Shown here: positions 28,562 to 37,789 of the stretch, piece by piece | How positions within the stretch are numbered: the stretch's first letter is position 1 | How the letters are laid out: each line of letters opens with the position of its first letter | From: Legionellaceae bacterium | GTDB lineage: Bacteria > Pseudomonadota > Gammaproteobacteria > Legionellales > Legionellaceae | Reading direction: 5' to 3' | Assembly (NCBI GenBank): GCA_029212505.1 | Contig: JARGOS010000005.1 | Span: forward strand, 33,460-97,459 | Length of the DNA: 64,000 bases | Program-made: the position numbers and the translations under genes | The notes under the pieces: generated by a model | Told to the model about the DNA's origin: nothing | Database searches by the model: none | What the model saw: only the letters and a program-made list of their open reading frames with translations

Positions 28562-29329
28562 ATGTTTATTATTACAGGTGGGAGTCGTGGTATAGGCGCT
28601 GCATTAGCGAAAGCACTGGCATCAAGAAAACAGGCTGTGCTCATCATAAGCCGCAATCAACAAGCGCTCCAAAGCATGGCATCAACATCATCATATATCA
28701 ATTTTGTTTGTGGCGATGTGGCGACATCTACAGGCCGTGATGCCATCCTATCCTACCTCAAAATCAACCAAATTACGGGCATACAAGGCCTGATACACAA
28801 CGCAGGCAGCATTGAGCCCATACAACCGATGCGCGACTTAGATGAGCAAACGTGGCGTTCAATCATGAGCATCAATCTTGATGCGCCTTTTTTTCTCACA
28901 CAAAAACTGCTTCATCAACTTAAATCTGGACGCGTGCTTCATATAAGCTCTGCCGCCGCGCATTTTCCTGTCGCCGGTTGGGCGCCTTATTGTGTATCGA
29001 AAGCGGGTTTATCGATGCTGACACGTTGCTGGCAAACCGAGTGCCCTAACATTCCATCCACAAGTGTCATGCCCGGTATTGCTGACACCACCATGCAAGA
29101 CGTGATACGTGATTCTGAGCATTTAGCACCCGAGAAACATCAGTTTTTTCACGATCTCAAAAACAACAACCAGCTCGTATCGCCCGAAACCGTCGCGGCG
29201 TTTCTAACGTGGCTGCTTTTGGATATTGATTCAGAACGCTATGTCTCTCACGAGTGGGATATTTATGATGCCTCACATCATGCTGAGTGGTTGCCTGATA
29301 GCTCACCGGCACCTACGCTGCCTGTCTAG
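28562..29329 (+). CDS. Short-chain dehydrogenase/reductase (SDR) family protein
   Basis: NAD(P)-dependent oxidoreductase with a Rossmann fold. The 255-residue protein has the cofactor loop TGGSRGIGAAL (residues about 5-15), a NAG-type motif HNAGSIE, catalytic Ser in HISSAAAH and the Tyr/Lys pair in PYCVSKAG. Arg at the end of strand 2 (SRNQQAL) suggests NADPH. It resembles sepiapterin-reductase/benzil-reductase-like members, but the substrate cannot be assigned. It overlaps the convergent monooxygenase gene by 17 bp. Confidence 0.88.
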   Translation: MFIITGGSRGIGAALAKALASRKQAVLIISRNQQALQSMASTSSYINFVCGDVATSTGRDAILSYLKINQITGIQGLIHNAGSIEPIQPMRDLDEQTWRSIMSINLDAPFFLTQKLLHQLKSGRVLHISSAAAHFPVAGWAPYCVSKAGLSMLTRCWQTECPNIPSTSVMPGIADTTMQDVIRDSEHLAPEKHQFFHDLKNNNQLVSPETVAAFLTWLLLDIDSERYVSHEWDIYDASHHAEWLPDSSPAPTLPV

Positions 29330-31226
29330 ACACTAAGGTAGCCCCCTGTGTCAGGATAGATTGCTCATCAAGATCACAACTGTCCTCATCTTCTCTTGGC
29401 TGAAACATATTAAGCTTACGAAGACCTTGTAGCTTATTAAGCGCGCGAGCTTGAACATCCTCGCGGATGACATGAACATATTCTTCTTGGCTAAATTCCC
29501 CTTTCATATATCGCACCCAACGATCCACAGATATTGCTGCTGATTCAAGTCCTGAACCCGTTAAAAAGTGAGGTGTTACCAAAGCATCGCCCAAATTAAA
29601 AACCTGCACGCCAGAATCTTCATAGAGATGCATGATGTTCTTAGACAGGTTTATTTGCAAATTAAAAACACTCTTGTTGCGTACAACAAGTTGATCAATC
29701 AAACGCTGCGGAAAAAACTGCTCAAGACATAGGTGAATCCAAGTTAGTAATAATTGATCTCGCTCCTCTTCAGATTTTGTTACATCGCTCACATGTGCAT
29801 ACAAATTCGCTGGTATTTCCATACCAACATAAATGGTGTTGCGTGTACTAAACAAACGTATAAGCGGCAAACGATTGTCATGATGCCAAGAAAACTCTCG
29901 TTGCATACGCCCGATATTGCTTTTAATGCCCAGCTCAGCACAACTTAAATCTAACGCTAAATCTTCTTGCATTGGATTTCGGCCTGCACCTGAAGGCCCA
30001 TCATTATAATACGTACTTCTCTCATGGTAACCGGCAACCACAGCTTGCTCTAATAAAGTATTCGTTTTAATTATTCTCTTGCGTTGTCGTGAGGTTGATT
30101 CAAAATCAGCTATTCTTCGTTGAATTTTTAATTTCAAATCAGGATCATTTGTACATCGAGACCGTAAGATTGCGCCATGTTTAAATCCAGCCGGTAAAGT
30201 GTTTCTCGTTTCTGTTCCAATCAAGACGCGACCTGCAAGACCAGTATCCTTCGTTTCAAGTGTTGCTGCAAGATAAGGCGCAGGTTGATATATAGGTATA
30301 TTGTCTTGCCCACTAGAATGCGCTGGAAACATCGCTCGAACCAAAGGCATGTTAGATTGGAGCCGACCATGAGAACCTGAAGCATTAATTATGTGACTTG
30401 CAAGCACGTTTATCTCAGATTCTCCTTGCTGTACCCATACTTTGCCATGCTCGGCTTCAATACGAATCAGTTCACATGGCCTAAGAATCTTAATATTTAC
30501 TGGGTCATGTTGTTGTAATTTAATCAACAAATCACAAAGAAGCTTTTCAAAATCCATCGTTGTAATGGTATGGAAAATATTTCCTCGATCTTTGCTAAAA
30601 ACTTCATCGAGTGTATCCTCAACAAAACCAACACCTGAAAATTTTCTAAGGAGTATTGATTGAAAAGTCGCTCGCTTGTCTTCATCCAATTTATCAGCCA
30701 AAAAGAGACTATTGATTATATTGTGTGGTAAGACATTCTCCTTCCCAGAAAATAGAAACTTATCAGATACTCGTAGGATACTATCTCTTGTGTAGTCAGC
30801 TCGCTTTTCAATTATTGTTATTGTGGCCCCAGCCGCATATGCTCGTAAAGCAGTAATCAAGCCTGTTGGCCCCATCCCTAAAATACATACATGTGGTGGT
30901 TGATGTGTCATATCGCGAAGGGCACGTACACGTTCTTTGCCATAATTCTCAACGATACAATTAAATATTTCCTTTTCTGAGATCCTTTGCGATGTTCTTG
31001 CACGCGGCAACACGGGTTCTCCACGAAAAAAATCTATGATTTTTATTGTTAAGAATGGCACAACAACACAAGCTAGTAGCTCCGTTATACCGCATGCAAT
31101 TCCAAAAATAGCTGGCGATAGGGGCATAACACCTGTGCAAAGCACACACCCCATAGCAAAAAATATCGTTAGTATACTATGGTACCAACGCCATGAATCA
31201 GTAAAAAATGCTTTCAATTCTTTCAT
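29313..31226 (-). CDS. Membrane-anchored FAD-dependent monooxygenase-like protein
   Basis: 637 residues. Two hydrophobic helices lie near the N-terminus (about 15-35 and 40-62), then a class A flavoprotein monooxygenase fold with the FAD loop ILGMGPTGLITALRAYAAG (near residues 113-131), an Arg-rich NADPH-contact region, and the second FAD motif FNLGDALVTPHFLTGSGLE near 545-563. The last ~70 residues are charged. The overall pattern recalls MICAL/kynurenine-monooxygenase-like proteins; the target is unknown. Hydrophobic hairpin plus flavin domain would place it at a membrane. Ribosome site is weak. It could be an effector that oxidises a host protein, but nothing in the context proves this. 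Confidence 0.78.
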   Translation of the reverse strand: MKELKAFFTDSWRWYHSILTIFFAMGCVLCTGVMPLSPAIFGIACGITELLACVVVPFLTIKIIDFFRGEPVLPRARTSQRISEKEIFNCIVENYGKERVRALRDMTHQPPHVCILGMGPTGLITALRAYAAGATITIIEKRADYTRDSILRVSDKFLFSGKENVLPHNIINSLFLADKLDEDKRATFQSILLRKFSGVGFVEDTLDEVFSKDRGNIFHTITTMDFEKLLCDLLIKLQQHDPVNIKILRPCELIRIEAEHGKVWVQQGESEINVLASHIINASGSHGRLQSNMPLVRAMFPAHSSGQDNIPIYQPAPYLAATLETKDTGLAGRVLIGTETRNTLPAGFKHGAILRSRCTNDPDLKLKIQRRIADFESTSRQRKRIIKTNTLLEQAVVAGYHERSTYYNDGPSGAGRNPMQEDLALDLSCAELGIKSNIGRMQREFSWHHDNRLPLIRLFSTRNTIYVGMEIPANLYAHVSDVTKSEEERDQLLLTWIHLCLEQFFPQRLIDQLVVRNKSVFNLQINLSKNIMHLYEDSGVQVFNLGDALVTPHFLTGSGLESAAISVDRWVRYMKGEFSQEEYVHVIREDVQARALNKLQGLRKLNMFQPREDEDSCDLDEQSILTQGATLVSRQAA

Positions 31227-31265
31227 TGGGAACTTATAAAATTTAAAAGTATATTAATTATACAC

Positions 31266-31296
31266 CTAAAAACTTAAGAAAATCTTAACTATTTTT
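31266..31296. terminator. Small bidirectional terminator
   Basis: TTAAGA / TCTTAA (31274-31279 and 31283-31288) with a 3-nt loop is followed by runs of T on both sides, TTTTT toward the minus strand and ATTTTTT on the plus strand. It lies just after the alsD stop and probably ends the ocd-to-alsD operon. Confidence 0.45.
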
Positions 31297-31299
31297 TAT

Positions 31300-32052
31300 C
31301 TAGTTACCTTCATCATGAGAAGATGAATTTTTAGGCTTAACACCTTCCGCCTGGCTCAAAGCCTTCGCCGGATCAATCGATAAATCAGCGTGTAAAAACG
31401 CCTCAGTTTCTGGTAGCGTGATGAGCATTTTGTTGATATCCATGATTTGTAACTGTAAATTTTTCGCAGAAACATCGAGCACATGCCCGGCATGCTGATG
31501 ATCCGATGAAAGAAAATGCAGATGATAGCCTGGAATATTAAACGACTTGGCATACTCAGGCGACCAAAAGCCAAGCAACGTCCCCTCAACATGCTCTAAC
31601 CTAAATTCAGCCTGCTGGTTGGTCGCTGAGACCAGATCAGTGCCTGGTGAAGCTTGACACGCGACACGATAAAGCATGCTATCAAACATGCCGTCGATGC
31701 GTATGGCATAACATAAATTATTAGAACGACGGTGCTTGTCGATTTGAGCACACAACGCGCCCCAATTCTTTATTTTACTTAAATCAGCTGTTCTGTCAGA
31801 AACAAACCACGTGCTCACCCAAAACGGTACCTGACATGCATCATTCGGCTCAAGCACGGCGCCATCACTCCGTGCTTGAAACACATGCCCATCCAACATC
31901 AGCCCTTCGCCATTCAATGCTTCATACGTCCCGAGACCAAAATCACCCTGCGTCTTGACCTGCGCCACCGTGGCACATCCTTGATACACCCCTTGCACTA
32001 ACGCAGAAGAGGTCGATAGTTGATACAACGTATGTGGCTGCTTCATCATCAT
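31300..32052 (-). CDS. alsD: Alpha-acetolactate decarboxylase
   Basis: Converts acetolactate to acetoin, the last step of the neutral fermentation branch. 250 residues with the zinc-binding cluster YHLHFLSSDHQHAGHVLD (near 185-202; three His ligands) and the conserved N-terminal half ending in the strand QGDFGLGTYEALNGEGLMLDG. The Glu used in catalysis lies in that region. The start could be any of three ATG codons (32052, 32049, 32046); AAGG is best spaced for the third. Follows alsS after 25 bp, with the order and direction expected of an als operon. Confidence 0.93.
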   Translation of the reverse strand: MMMKQPHTLYQLSTSSALVQGVYQGCATVAQVKTQGDFGLGTYEALNGEGLMLDGHVFQARSDGAVLEPNDACQVPFWVSTWFVSDRTADLSKIKNWGALCAQIDKHRRSNNLCYAIRIDGMFDSMLYRVACQASPGTDLVSATNQQAEFRLEHVEGTLLGFWSPEYAKSFNIPGYHLHFLSSDHQHAGHVLDVSAKNLQLQIMDINKMLITLPETEAFLHADLSIDPAKALSQAEGVKPKNSSSHDEGN

Positions 32053-32077
32053 AGACCTTACTTTACTTTAAATTAAA

Positions 32078-33751
32078 TTAATTAATAAAGCTTTGGTGAA
32101 TATCTTCCATTAAACGCTCGTTCAGACTGTAATCAACCGGAACATGAATGAGCACCGGAACCTCCGCTTTGAATGCCTCTTCGAAAACATGAGGCAATTC
32201 ATCCGCAGATTTGATGCTGTAGCCTTTGCAGCCAAACGATTCGGCCATGTTGACGACATCATAACTTCCTAATTTTACCCCGGCGCTTTCACCGTAATGC
32301 GCCATTTCTTGAAACGCCACCATATCGTAAGAACAACTGTCCCAAATCACATGCACAAATTTGGCTCCAACACGCACCGCCGTCTCCAGCTCCATCGACG
32401 AAAACAAAAATCCACCATCGCCCGATACAGAAAGCACACGTTGCTCAGGATACAACAACGATAAAGCAATCGCCCAAGGAACCGAAACACCCAACGTTTG
32501 TTGACCATTGCTCACCAACACTTGACGTGCATGATGCGTGACACAGTAACGGTTGGTCCAAATGTAATTCGACCCAACATCGAGCGCCACATGTGTATCA
32601 TCCGTCATGTGTTTTTGTAATTCGTGAACCAAGCGTAAAGGCTGAACAGGAAAACCATCCATGGCCTTGCCTTCATCCATCGTCGATTGCACCTCGCGAA
32701 ACGCGTGCTTTGCAGTTTCAATATAGTCTGGCGCTAGGCTAAGCCTTACTGCATCACTTAATTGCATCAAAACATGACCAAGATCACCGATAAGCTCAGC
32801 CGTAGGTATAAAGCTATTATCTTGATCTGCACGAATGGTATCAATGCATATGATAGGACGCGTGTTGTTCGCATTCCAAAGCGCGGGATCATATTCAATT
32901 GGATCATACCCTATGGTTATCACCAAATCCGCTTGATCAAGTAGCTTATCCGTGGGCTGATTACGAAAGAGTCCTATACGCCCCCCATAAATAGAAGCGC
33001 CTTGCTTTTCAACCCAAGCACCTGCACCTTGAAACGTTGAAATATAGGGAATTTGCGTTTTTTTTAAAAATTCAATCAACGCTTCTGAACACGTATTTGA
33101 AGAGGACTGCATCCCTAAAATCACAATAGGGCGCTTGCTCGCATGCAGTGCTTCAGCAGCCTCAGCCATGGCTGTCGGATTACCCGGCCCCTGAAGTAAT
33201 TTTTTACCCCAGCTCGCTGTTGCATCCCCATCAAAATCGCTTAAGCCGATATCTTTAGGCAAAGAAACAAACACAGCGCCCGGACGACCAGACTCTGCCA
33301 CACGAATCGCATTCCCGATGATTTCACCTAATTGATGCGCCGTCACCACCTCGGCCGAGTATTTTGTCACCGCTTTCATCAAATCAACTGCATCAAGCGA
33401 CTGATGTGTTTTTTTAAGACGCTCATCAAGAGGCACTTCGCCGCCGATCGCCAAAACAGGATCACCTTCACTGGTTGCCGTGGCCAAACCCGTGGTTAAA
33501 TTGGTAATCCCAGGGCCTGATGTCGCAAGACACACGCCGATCGTCCCCGTTAATCGACCGAAGGCCGCCGCCATAAAGGCTGCGTTTTGTTCATGGCGAC
33601 AAAGCACGAGTTTAATGTTTGAGTGCTTCAAGGCAATAAATAAACTATCAATTTTAGCACCCGGCACACCAAAAACGTGGGTCACGCCATGATTTTCCAA
33701 AATTTTGACAATCGCGGCAGCACAATTTTTTGCATTATACGGTTGAACCAT
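32078..33751 (-). CDS. alsS: Catabolic acetolactate synthase
   Basis: Joins two pyruvates into acetolactate with loss of CO2, using thiamine diphosphate. 557 residues with FGVPGAKID, the catalytic Glu54 in CRHEQNAAFMAAAFGR, and the ThDP motif SGDGGFLFSSMELETA followed by WDSCSYDMVAFQE. The last segment is typical of the FAD-independent catabolic AlsS/BudB form and not of anabolic IlvB; no small regulatory subunit gene is present. Start 33751 has a very good AAGGAGAT site and lies inside the end of the arginase gene (17-nt overlap), so translation is coupled. Confidence 0.95.
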   Translation of the reverse strand: MVQPYNAKNCAAAIVKILENHGVTHVFGVPGAKIDSLFIALKHSNIKLVLCRHEQNAAFMAAAFGRLTGTIGVCLATSGPGITNLTTGLATATSEGDPVLAIGGEVPLDERLKKTHQSLDAVDLMKAVTKYSAEVVTAHQLGEIIGNAIRVAESGRPGAVFVSLPKDIGLSDFDGDATASWGKKLLQGPGNPTAMAEAAEALHASKRPIVILGMQSSSNTCSEALIEFLKKTQIPYISTFQGAGAWVEKQGASIYGGRIGLFRNQPTDKLLDQADLVITIGYDPIEYDPALWNANNTRPIICIDTIRADQDNSFIPTAELIGDLGHVLMQLSDAVRLSLAPDYIETAKHAFREVQSTMDEGKAMDGFPVQPLRLVHELQKHMTDDTHVALDVGSNYIWTNRYCVTHHARQVLVSNGQQTLGVSVPWAIALSLLYPEQRVLSVSGDGGFLFSSMELETAVRVGAKFVHVIWDSCSYDMVAFQEMAHYGESAGVKLGSYDVVNMAESFGCKGYSIKSADELPHVFEEAFKAEVPVLIHVPVDYSLNERLMEDIHQSFIN

Positions 33752-34640
33752 GAGATCTCCTTGATAAAGTTTTTTGATGTTTTTTATAAACCGACGCAAA
33801 CACATCCATCATTAAGGCAGTCGTTTTATTATCTATATCTCGCATAGGATTATATTCAGCAAGTTCTAACCCTAAAAAATTTTTATCTAATATCAAGTTT
33901 CTTAATGCACCCACAAGCTCCGTACCTGAAATACCATGCCGAGCAGGACAGCTCACACCGGGCGCATCACCCGGATCAATCGCATCGAGGTCTAGACTTA
34001 TACCCACACCGCAGGTGGATTGACTTACATGTGCATACGCTTTTTTTAAGATATTATCTAGCCCGTATGTCTTGATATCATCCATATAAAACACCGTGAC
34101 ACCTAGGCGATCCAACATGGCCTTTTCTTCTGGCTGGTAACTACGAATCCCAATTAAACACACATTTTCAGGCCGCAAAGCCGGCTTATTCTCAAATAAA
34201 TTGATTAAATCAGGATGGCCTTGACCTAATAAATGTGCGAGTGGCATGCCATGAATATTTTTAGTTTTAGATGTCTCGGGCGTATGGCAATCCATATGCG
34301 CATCAATCCAGAGCAAGCCAATATCACCGCGATGACGTTCGGCATGCGCCACCGCATTCCACGTTCCCATAGCACACGAATGATCGCCGCCAAAAACACA
34401 AAACGGCTTGTTTTTTTTAACACACGATAGCACCGCTAAACCGAGCTCCGTGATGCTTTGCATCACGAGAGGCAGCACATCCATACCTTTTTTGGGCGAC
34501 GCTGCCTGAATCATCGCCTCCCATTCAACCTGAAAACCGATTTGGCTAAACAGCTGTTGATGATAGTACAAATACCATGGGCCCAAAGCGCAATCAATAC
34601 GATTTGCCGCCATACCTGAGGCATAACCGATCAGCTTCAT
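33735..34640 (-). CDS. rocF: Arginase
   Basis: Binuclear manganese hydrolase that splits arginine into ornithine and urea. 301 residues with the metal-binding motifs GGDHSCAMG (near 100), DAHMDCHTPETS (near 122-133, the arginase form of the DAHxD motif), NIHGMPLAHLLG, and SLDLDAIDPGDAPG (near 220-233). The TPETS and NIHG segments favour arginase over agmatinase. The gene starts 1 bp after the stop of ocd and runs into alsS, placing arginine breakdown and acetoin formation on one mRNA. Confidence 0.93.
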   Translation of the reverse strand: MKLIGYASGMAANRIDCALGPWYLYYHQQLFSQIGFQVEWEAMIQAASPKKGMDVLPLVMQSITELGLAVLSCVKKNKPFCVFGGDHSCAMGTWNAVAHAERHRGDIGLLWIDAHMDCHTPETSKTKNIHGMPLAHLLGQGHPDLINLFENKPALRPENVCLIGIRSYQPEEKAMLDRLGVTVFYMDDIKTYGLDNILKKAYAHVSQSTCGVGISLDLDAIDPGDAPGVSCPARHGISGTELVGALRNLILDKNFLGLELAEYNPMRDIDNKTTALMMDVFASVYKKHQKTLSRRSHGSTV

Positions 34641-34641
34641 G

Positions 34642-35667
34642 CTATTCCCTCAAAAAGAGTCCATATAAATCTTTAGGGTCTTCTAACGCCTCACCCGCAA
34701 GATTAAATTGTACGCCAAGCTGAAGTTTTTTTGCCAAGGCATAACATAATTTTAAAACGCTCAAATCTTCTAAAGCAAAACCCACGGCATCAAATACGGT
34801 GATCTCGTGATCATCCTCGCGCCCGGGCTTTAGTTTACAAATCAGCTCCCAAAGCTCAGCATAAATATAGTCAGCAGCATTGGGTTTGAGGTTCTGAATT
34901 TCTCCTTCCTCAAGGGTTTGCGGAAGATATTCAATCACGATTTTAGCTTGCTTTAATAAATTAGGATCGAGTTCTGTTTTACCGGGCGAGTCGCCGCCAA
35001 CTGCACAAATATGCTGACCGGGTTGTATATCTTTGGCATGTAATACTTGATGTTTGCCTTTAACCGAGGTCGACGTAATAATAATATCCGCATCTTTAAT
35101 CGCTTCTAAGCATGTATTGGCTAAAGTAAGATCAAACGATTCCGATGCTAAGTTACGCGCCAAGCGATTCATTGCATCCGATGATAAATCAAAACACCGG
35201 ACTTCATCTAAATCAAACACCGCATGATGCGCTAAAATTTGAAATTCACTTTGCGCACCACAGCCAATAATCGCTATTTTTTTTGAGGATTGTTTAGCAC
35301 AATATTGTGATGACAGTGCAGCAACTGCTGCCGTTCTGATGGCCGTAAGTACCGTCATGGAGGCAAGCATCACCGGATGGCCATGCGCGACCTCGGCAAG
35401 CATACCCAGCGCGACAATATTAAGCCGGCCTTGCAAAGGATTACCTGGATGACCGTTTACATATTTAAAACTGTAATGCGTGTCATCAGAGATGGGCATC
35501 AGCTCCATCACACCACCTTTGACATGAATCGCATGGCGTGGCGATTTTTCGAATGCTTCCCATTGTCTAAAATCTTGTTCTAATTGCGCGATAAGTTGCA
35601 AATAAAAGCTTGATAAACCCTCGCTTTTAATCATGGCATGAATATCTGCTGTGTCCAATAAAAGCAT
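34642..35667 (-). CDS. Ornithine cyclodeaminase family protein
   Basis: NAD-dependent enzyme that turns ornithine into proline and ammonia. 341 residues of the OCD/mu-crystallin family, with SFKYVNGHPGNP and the Arg-bearing RTAAVAALSS region for substrate carboxylate binding, the Rossmann loop IIGCGAQSEFQ near residue 150, and CAVGGDSPGKTELD, where the aspartate is the probable catalytic acid-base. First gene of an operon with arginase, whose product is its substrate, so ornithine is the most likely substrate; an alanine-dehydrogenase-like role is less likely. AGGA precedes ATG 35667. Confidence 0.9.
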   Translation of the reverse strand: MLLLDTADIHAMIKSEGLSSFYLQLIAQLEQDFRQWEAFEKSPRHAIHVKGGVMELMPISDDTHYSFKYVNGHPGNPLQGRLNIVALGMLAEVAHGHPVMLASMTVLTAIRTAAVAALSSQYCAKQSSKKIAIIGCGAQSEFQILAHHAVFDLDEVRCFDLSSDAMNRLARNLASESFDLTLANTCLEAIKDADIIITSTSVKGKHQVLHAKDIQPGQHICAVGGDSPGKTELDPNLLKQAKIVIEYLPQTLEEGEIQNLKPNAADYIYAELWELICKLKPGREDDHEITVFDAVGFALEDLSVLKLCYALAKKLQLGVQFNLAGEALEDPKDLYGLFLRE

Positions 35668-35707
35668 GGCGTCATCCTGAGTGAATAAAACATCCGATGT
35701 TTAAATA

Positions 35708-35736
35708 AAAATAGAACGTAATCACCGAACAGTCAA
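35708..35736 (-). promoter_or_regulatory. Promoter of the ocd-arginase-alsS-alsD operon
   Basis: On the minus strand TTGACT (35731-35736), 17-bp spacer and TATTTT (35708-35713), 40 bp before the ocd start. No other good promoter was found inside the tightly packed operon. Confidence 0.55.
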
Positions 35737-35791
35737 TGGCTTTTTGCGCCTCATCGTGTTCCAATACTCAAAAATAATTTTATCATCACAC

Positions 35792-37789
35792 ATGGTACGT
35801 ATGATTCAAGAACAATCTTTGGCTGAATTGACCTTACGCAGCGTACTGCTCGCGATTTTTCTGACGCTTATTCTTGCTATGTCCAACGCTTTTCTTGCTT
35901 TAAAACTTGGCATATTAACCTCAGCATCCATTCCGGCAGCGATTCTTTCAATGGGAATTTTACGTTTTTTCAAAAACCCCAGCATACTTGAAAATAACGC
36001 CGTACAAACAGCAGCCTCGGCAGGCGAGGCGGTTGCAGGCGGCATTGTTTATACGATTCCGGCTTTAATTATTATTGAGTATTGGCATCAATTTGACTAC
36101 TGGACCAACTTTTTTATTGCGCTGGTCGGTGGCGTGCTGGGTGTACTGTTTTCTATTCCGCTTCGACGTGTTTTGGTCCATGACGCGAGTTTGAAATTTC
36201 CTGAAGGCCGGGCTATTGCCGAAGTTCTTAAAACGTCGCATCAAAAAACTCGCCTTCGTCCTATCGTTTACGGTGGTGCAATCGGTGCACTCATCGAACT
36301 CGCACAAGCCGGCTTTAAGCTTTTAGCCAGCAGCTGGAGTCACTGGATCGTTGTTAAAAAAACGCTGATTGGCGTAGGTGTAGGCTTTTCCGCAACCATG
36401 ATTGGCGCTGGATTTTTGATTGGCCGCGACATGGCCATCAGTATTTTTTTAGGCGCCCTTCTGGCTTGGGGTTTCGCTGTGCCAGCATTAAGTTTATTTC
36501 ACCCAAATATTTTACTTCACCATACGGCAGACCATGCCTTAGCACTCTTATGGAACGGTCATATACGTTATATTGGCATCGGCGGTATGTTATTTGCAGG
36601 CCTTTGGACCTTTATGCAACTGGCCAAACCGCTGGCAAAAAATATTTATCACTCATTTCAAGGCTCTGTCAATCAGCATGCATCAAAACTTACGCATCGC
36701 GTTGAACATGACTTGCCACTGCCGCTTATCTTATTCGGAACGCTCCTTTCAGCTGTTGCTTTATTTTTCTTTTTCCAGCTTATTTTTCCGCTGAATACAC
36801 TCGGACTCGGTGGAACGTATGCACCCACCATAATTACCATATCTGTTTTGTATGTTCTCATTTTTGGTTTTCTTTTTTCAGTTATTACCGCTTATTTTTC
36901 AGGCATGGTCGGTGTGACTGCAAGCCCTGGGAGTGCTGTGGTGATTGCCGGCATTTTATTTGCCGCCTGGTTACTTTTATCCGCGATTCATCTTTTATCA
37001 TCGCACACACTATCCTCCGAACAACTCAAAGCGGCCGAAGCCATCACCATCATCATTGGCTCGATTGTGACCGGCATTGCCGCCATTGCTAACGATAATT
37101 CGCAAGATCTCAAAGTCGGTTATTTGGTTGGCGCAACGCCTTGGAAACAACAACTGATGCTGCTCTTAGGTGTGGTTGTTTCGGCACTGATTATTCCACC
37201 GATTATGCAGCTCTTATTTGATGTGTATGGGATCGCCGGCATCATGCCACGCCCCGGAATGGATATAAGCCATAGCTTACCGGCCCCCACCGCCGCCATG
37301 CTTGCCGCCATCACCGAAGCCATGTTTCGAGAAACCCTTCCATGGAACATGATGCTTGCAGGTGCGGTTATTATTTTAAGCTTAATCGCACTCAATCACC
37401 GGCTTAAAATTCAACGTTTTTTCCGTTTGTCTGTTTTAGGCTTTGCCATCGGTATGTACTTGCCCCTCGCATCCTCTTTTCCCCTGTTTTTGGGCGGGAT
37501 ACTTGCGCTGTTAATGGAGCATAGGCTTAAAGGCTTAAATTTAGACGCGCATGCAACCAACACGCGCCGCCAAATAGGCACCTTAATTGCCTGTGGTCTC
37601 GTCGCGGGTTCTGCGCTCATGGATGTGTTGGTTGCTGTACCCTTCTCACTCATGCACAGTGCCGACGCCCTCAGCCTGGTTGGCAAAGCTTGGGAGCCCT
37701 ACGGTGTATTACTCAGTGTTATGGTGATTGTAGGACTTGGTGTATGGACCTTACGGTACATCACGCATCGTTCTAAAACAACAGATTAG
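35792..37789 (+). CDS. OPT-family oligopeptide transporter
   Basis: Proton-coupled transporter of the oligopeptide transporter superfamily, inner membrane. About 665 residues with roughly 14-16 hydrophobic helices spread through the whole length and the family segment LAELTLRSVLLAI...LKLGILTSASIPAAILSMG at the N-terminus; NDNSQDLKVGYLVGATPWKQQ (near 435-455) is another conserved OPT segment. The start is uncertain: ATG 35792 or 35801 fit the family N-terminus, a TTG at 35744 would extend it. Divergent from ocd, 125 bp apart. It probably brings in peptides or amino-acid conjugates that feed the arginine operon (inference). It overlaps the GGDEF/EAL gene by 4 bp at the 3' end. Confidence 0.9.
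   Translation: MVRMIQEQSLAELTLRSVLLAIFLTLILAMSNAFLALKLGILTSASIPAAILSMGILRFFKNPSILENNAVQTAASAGEAVAGGIVYTIPALIIIEYWHQFDYWTNFFIALVGGVLGVLFSIPLRRVLVHDASLKFPEGRAIAEVLKTSHQKTRLRPIVYGGAIGALIELAQAGFKLLASSWSHWIVVKKTLIGVGVGFSATMIGAGFLIGRDMAISIFLGALLAWGFAVPALSLFHPNILLHHTADHALALLWNGHIRYIGIGGMLFAGLWTFMQLAKPLAKNIYHSFQGSVNQHASKLTHRVEHDLPLPLILFGTLLSAVALFFFFQLIFPLNTLGLGGTYAPTIITISVLYVLIFGFLFSVITAYFSGMVGVTASPGSAVVIAGILFAAWLLLSAIHLLSSHTLSSEQLKAAEAITIIIGSIVTGIAAIANDNSQDLKVGYLVGATPWKQQLMLLLGVVVSALIIPPIMQLLFDVYGIAGIMPRPGMDISHSLPAPTAAMLAAITEAMFRETLPWNMMLAGAVIILSLIALNHRLKIQRFFRLSVLGFAIGMYLPLASSFPLFLGGILALLMEHRLKGLNLDAHATNTRRQIGTLIACGLVAGSALMDVLVAVPFSLMHSADALSLVGKAWEPYGVLLSVMVIVGLGVWTLRYITHRSKTTD

Noticed and set aside
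33735..34640. Agmatinase instead of arginase
   Set aside because: DAHMDCHTPETS and NIHG are arginase-type, and ornithine cyclodeaminase next door needs ornithine.
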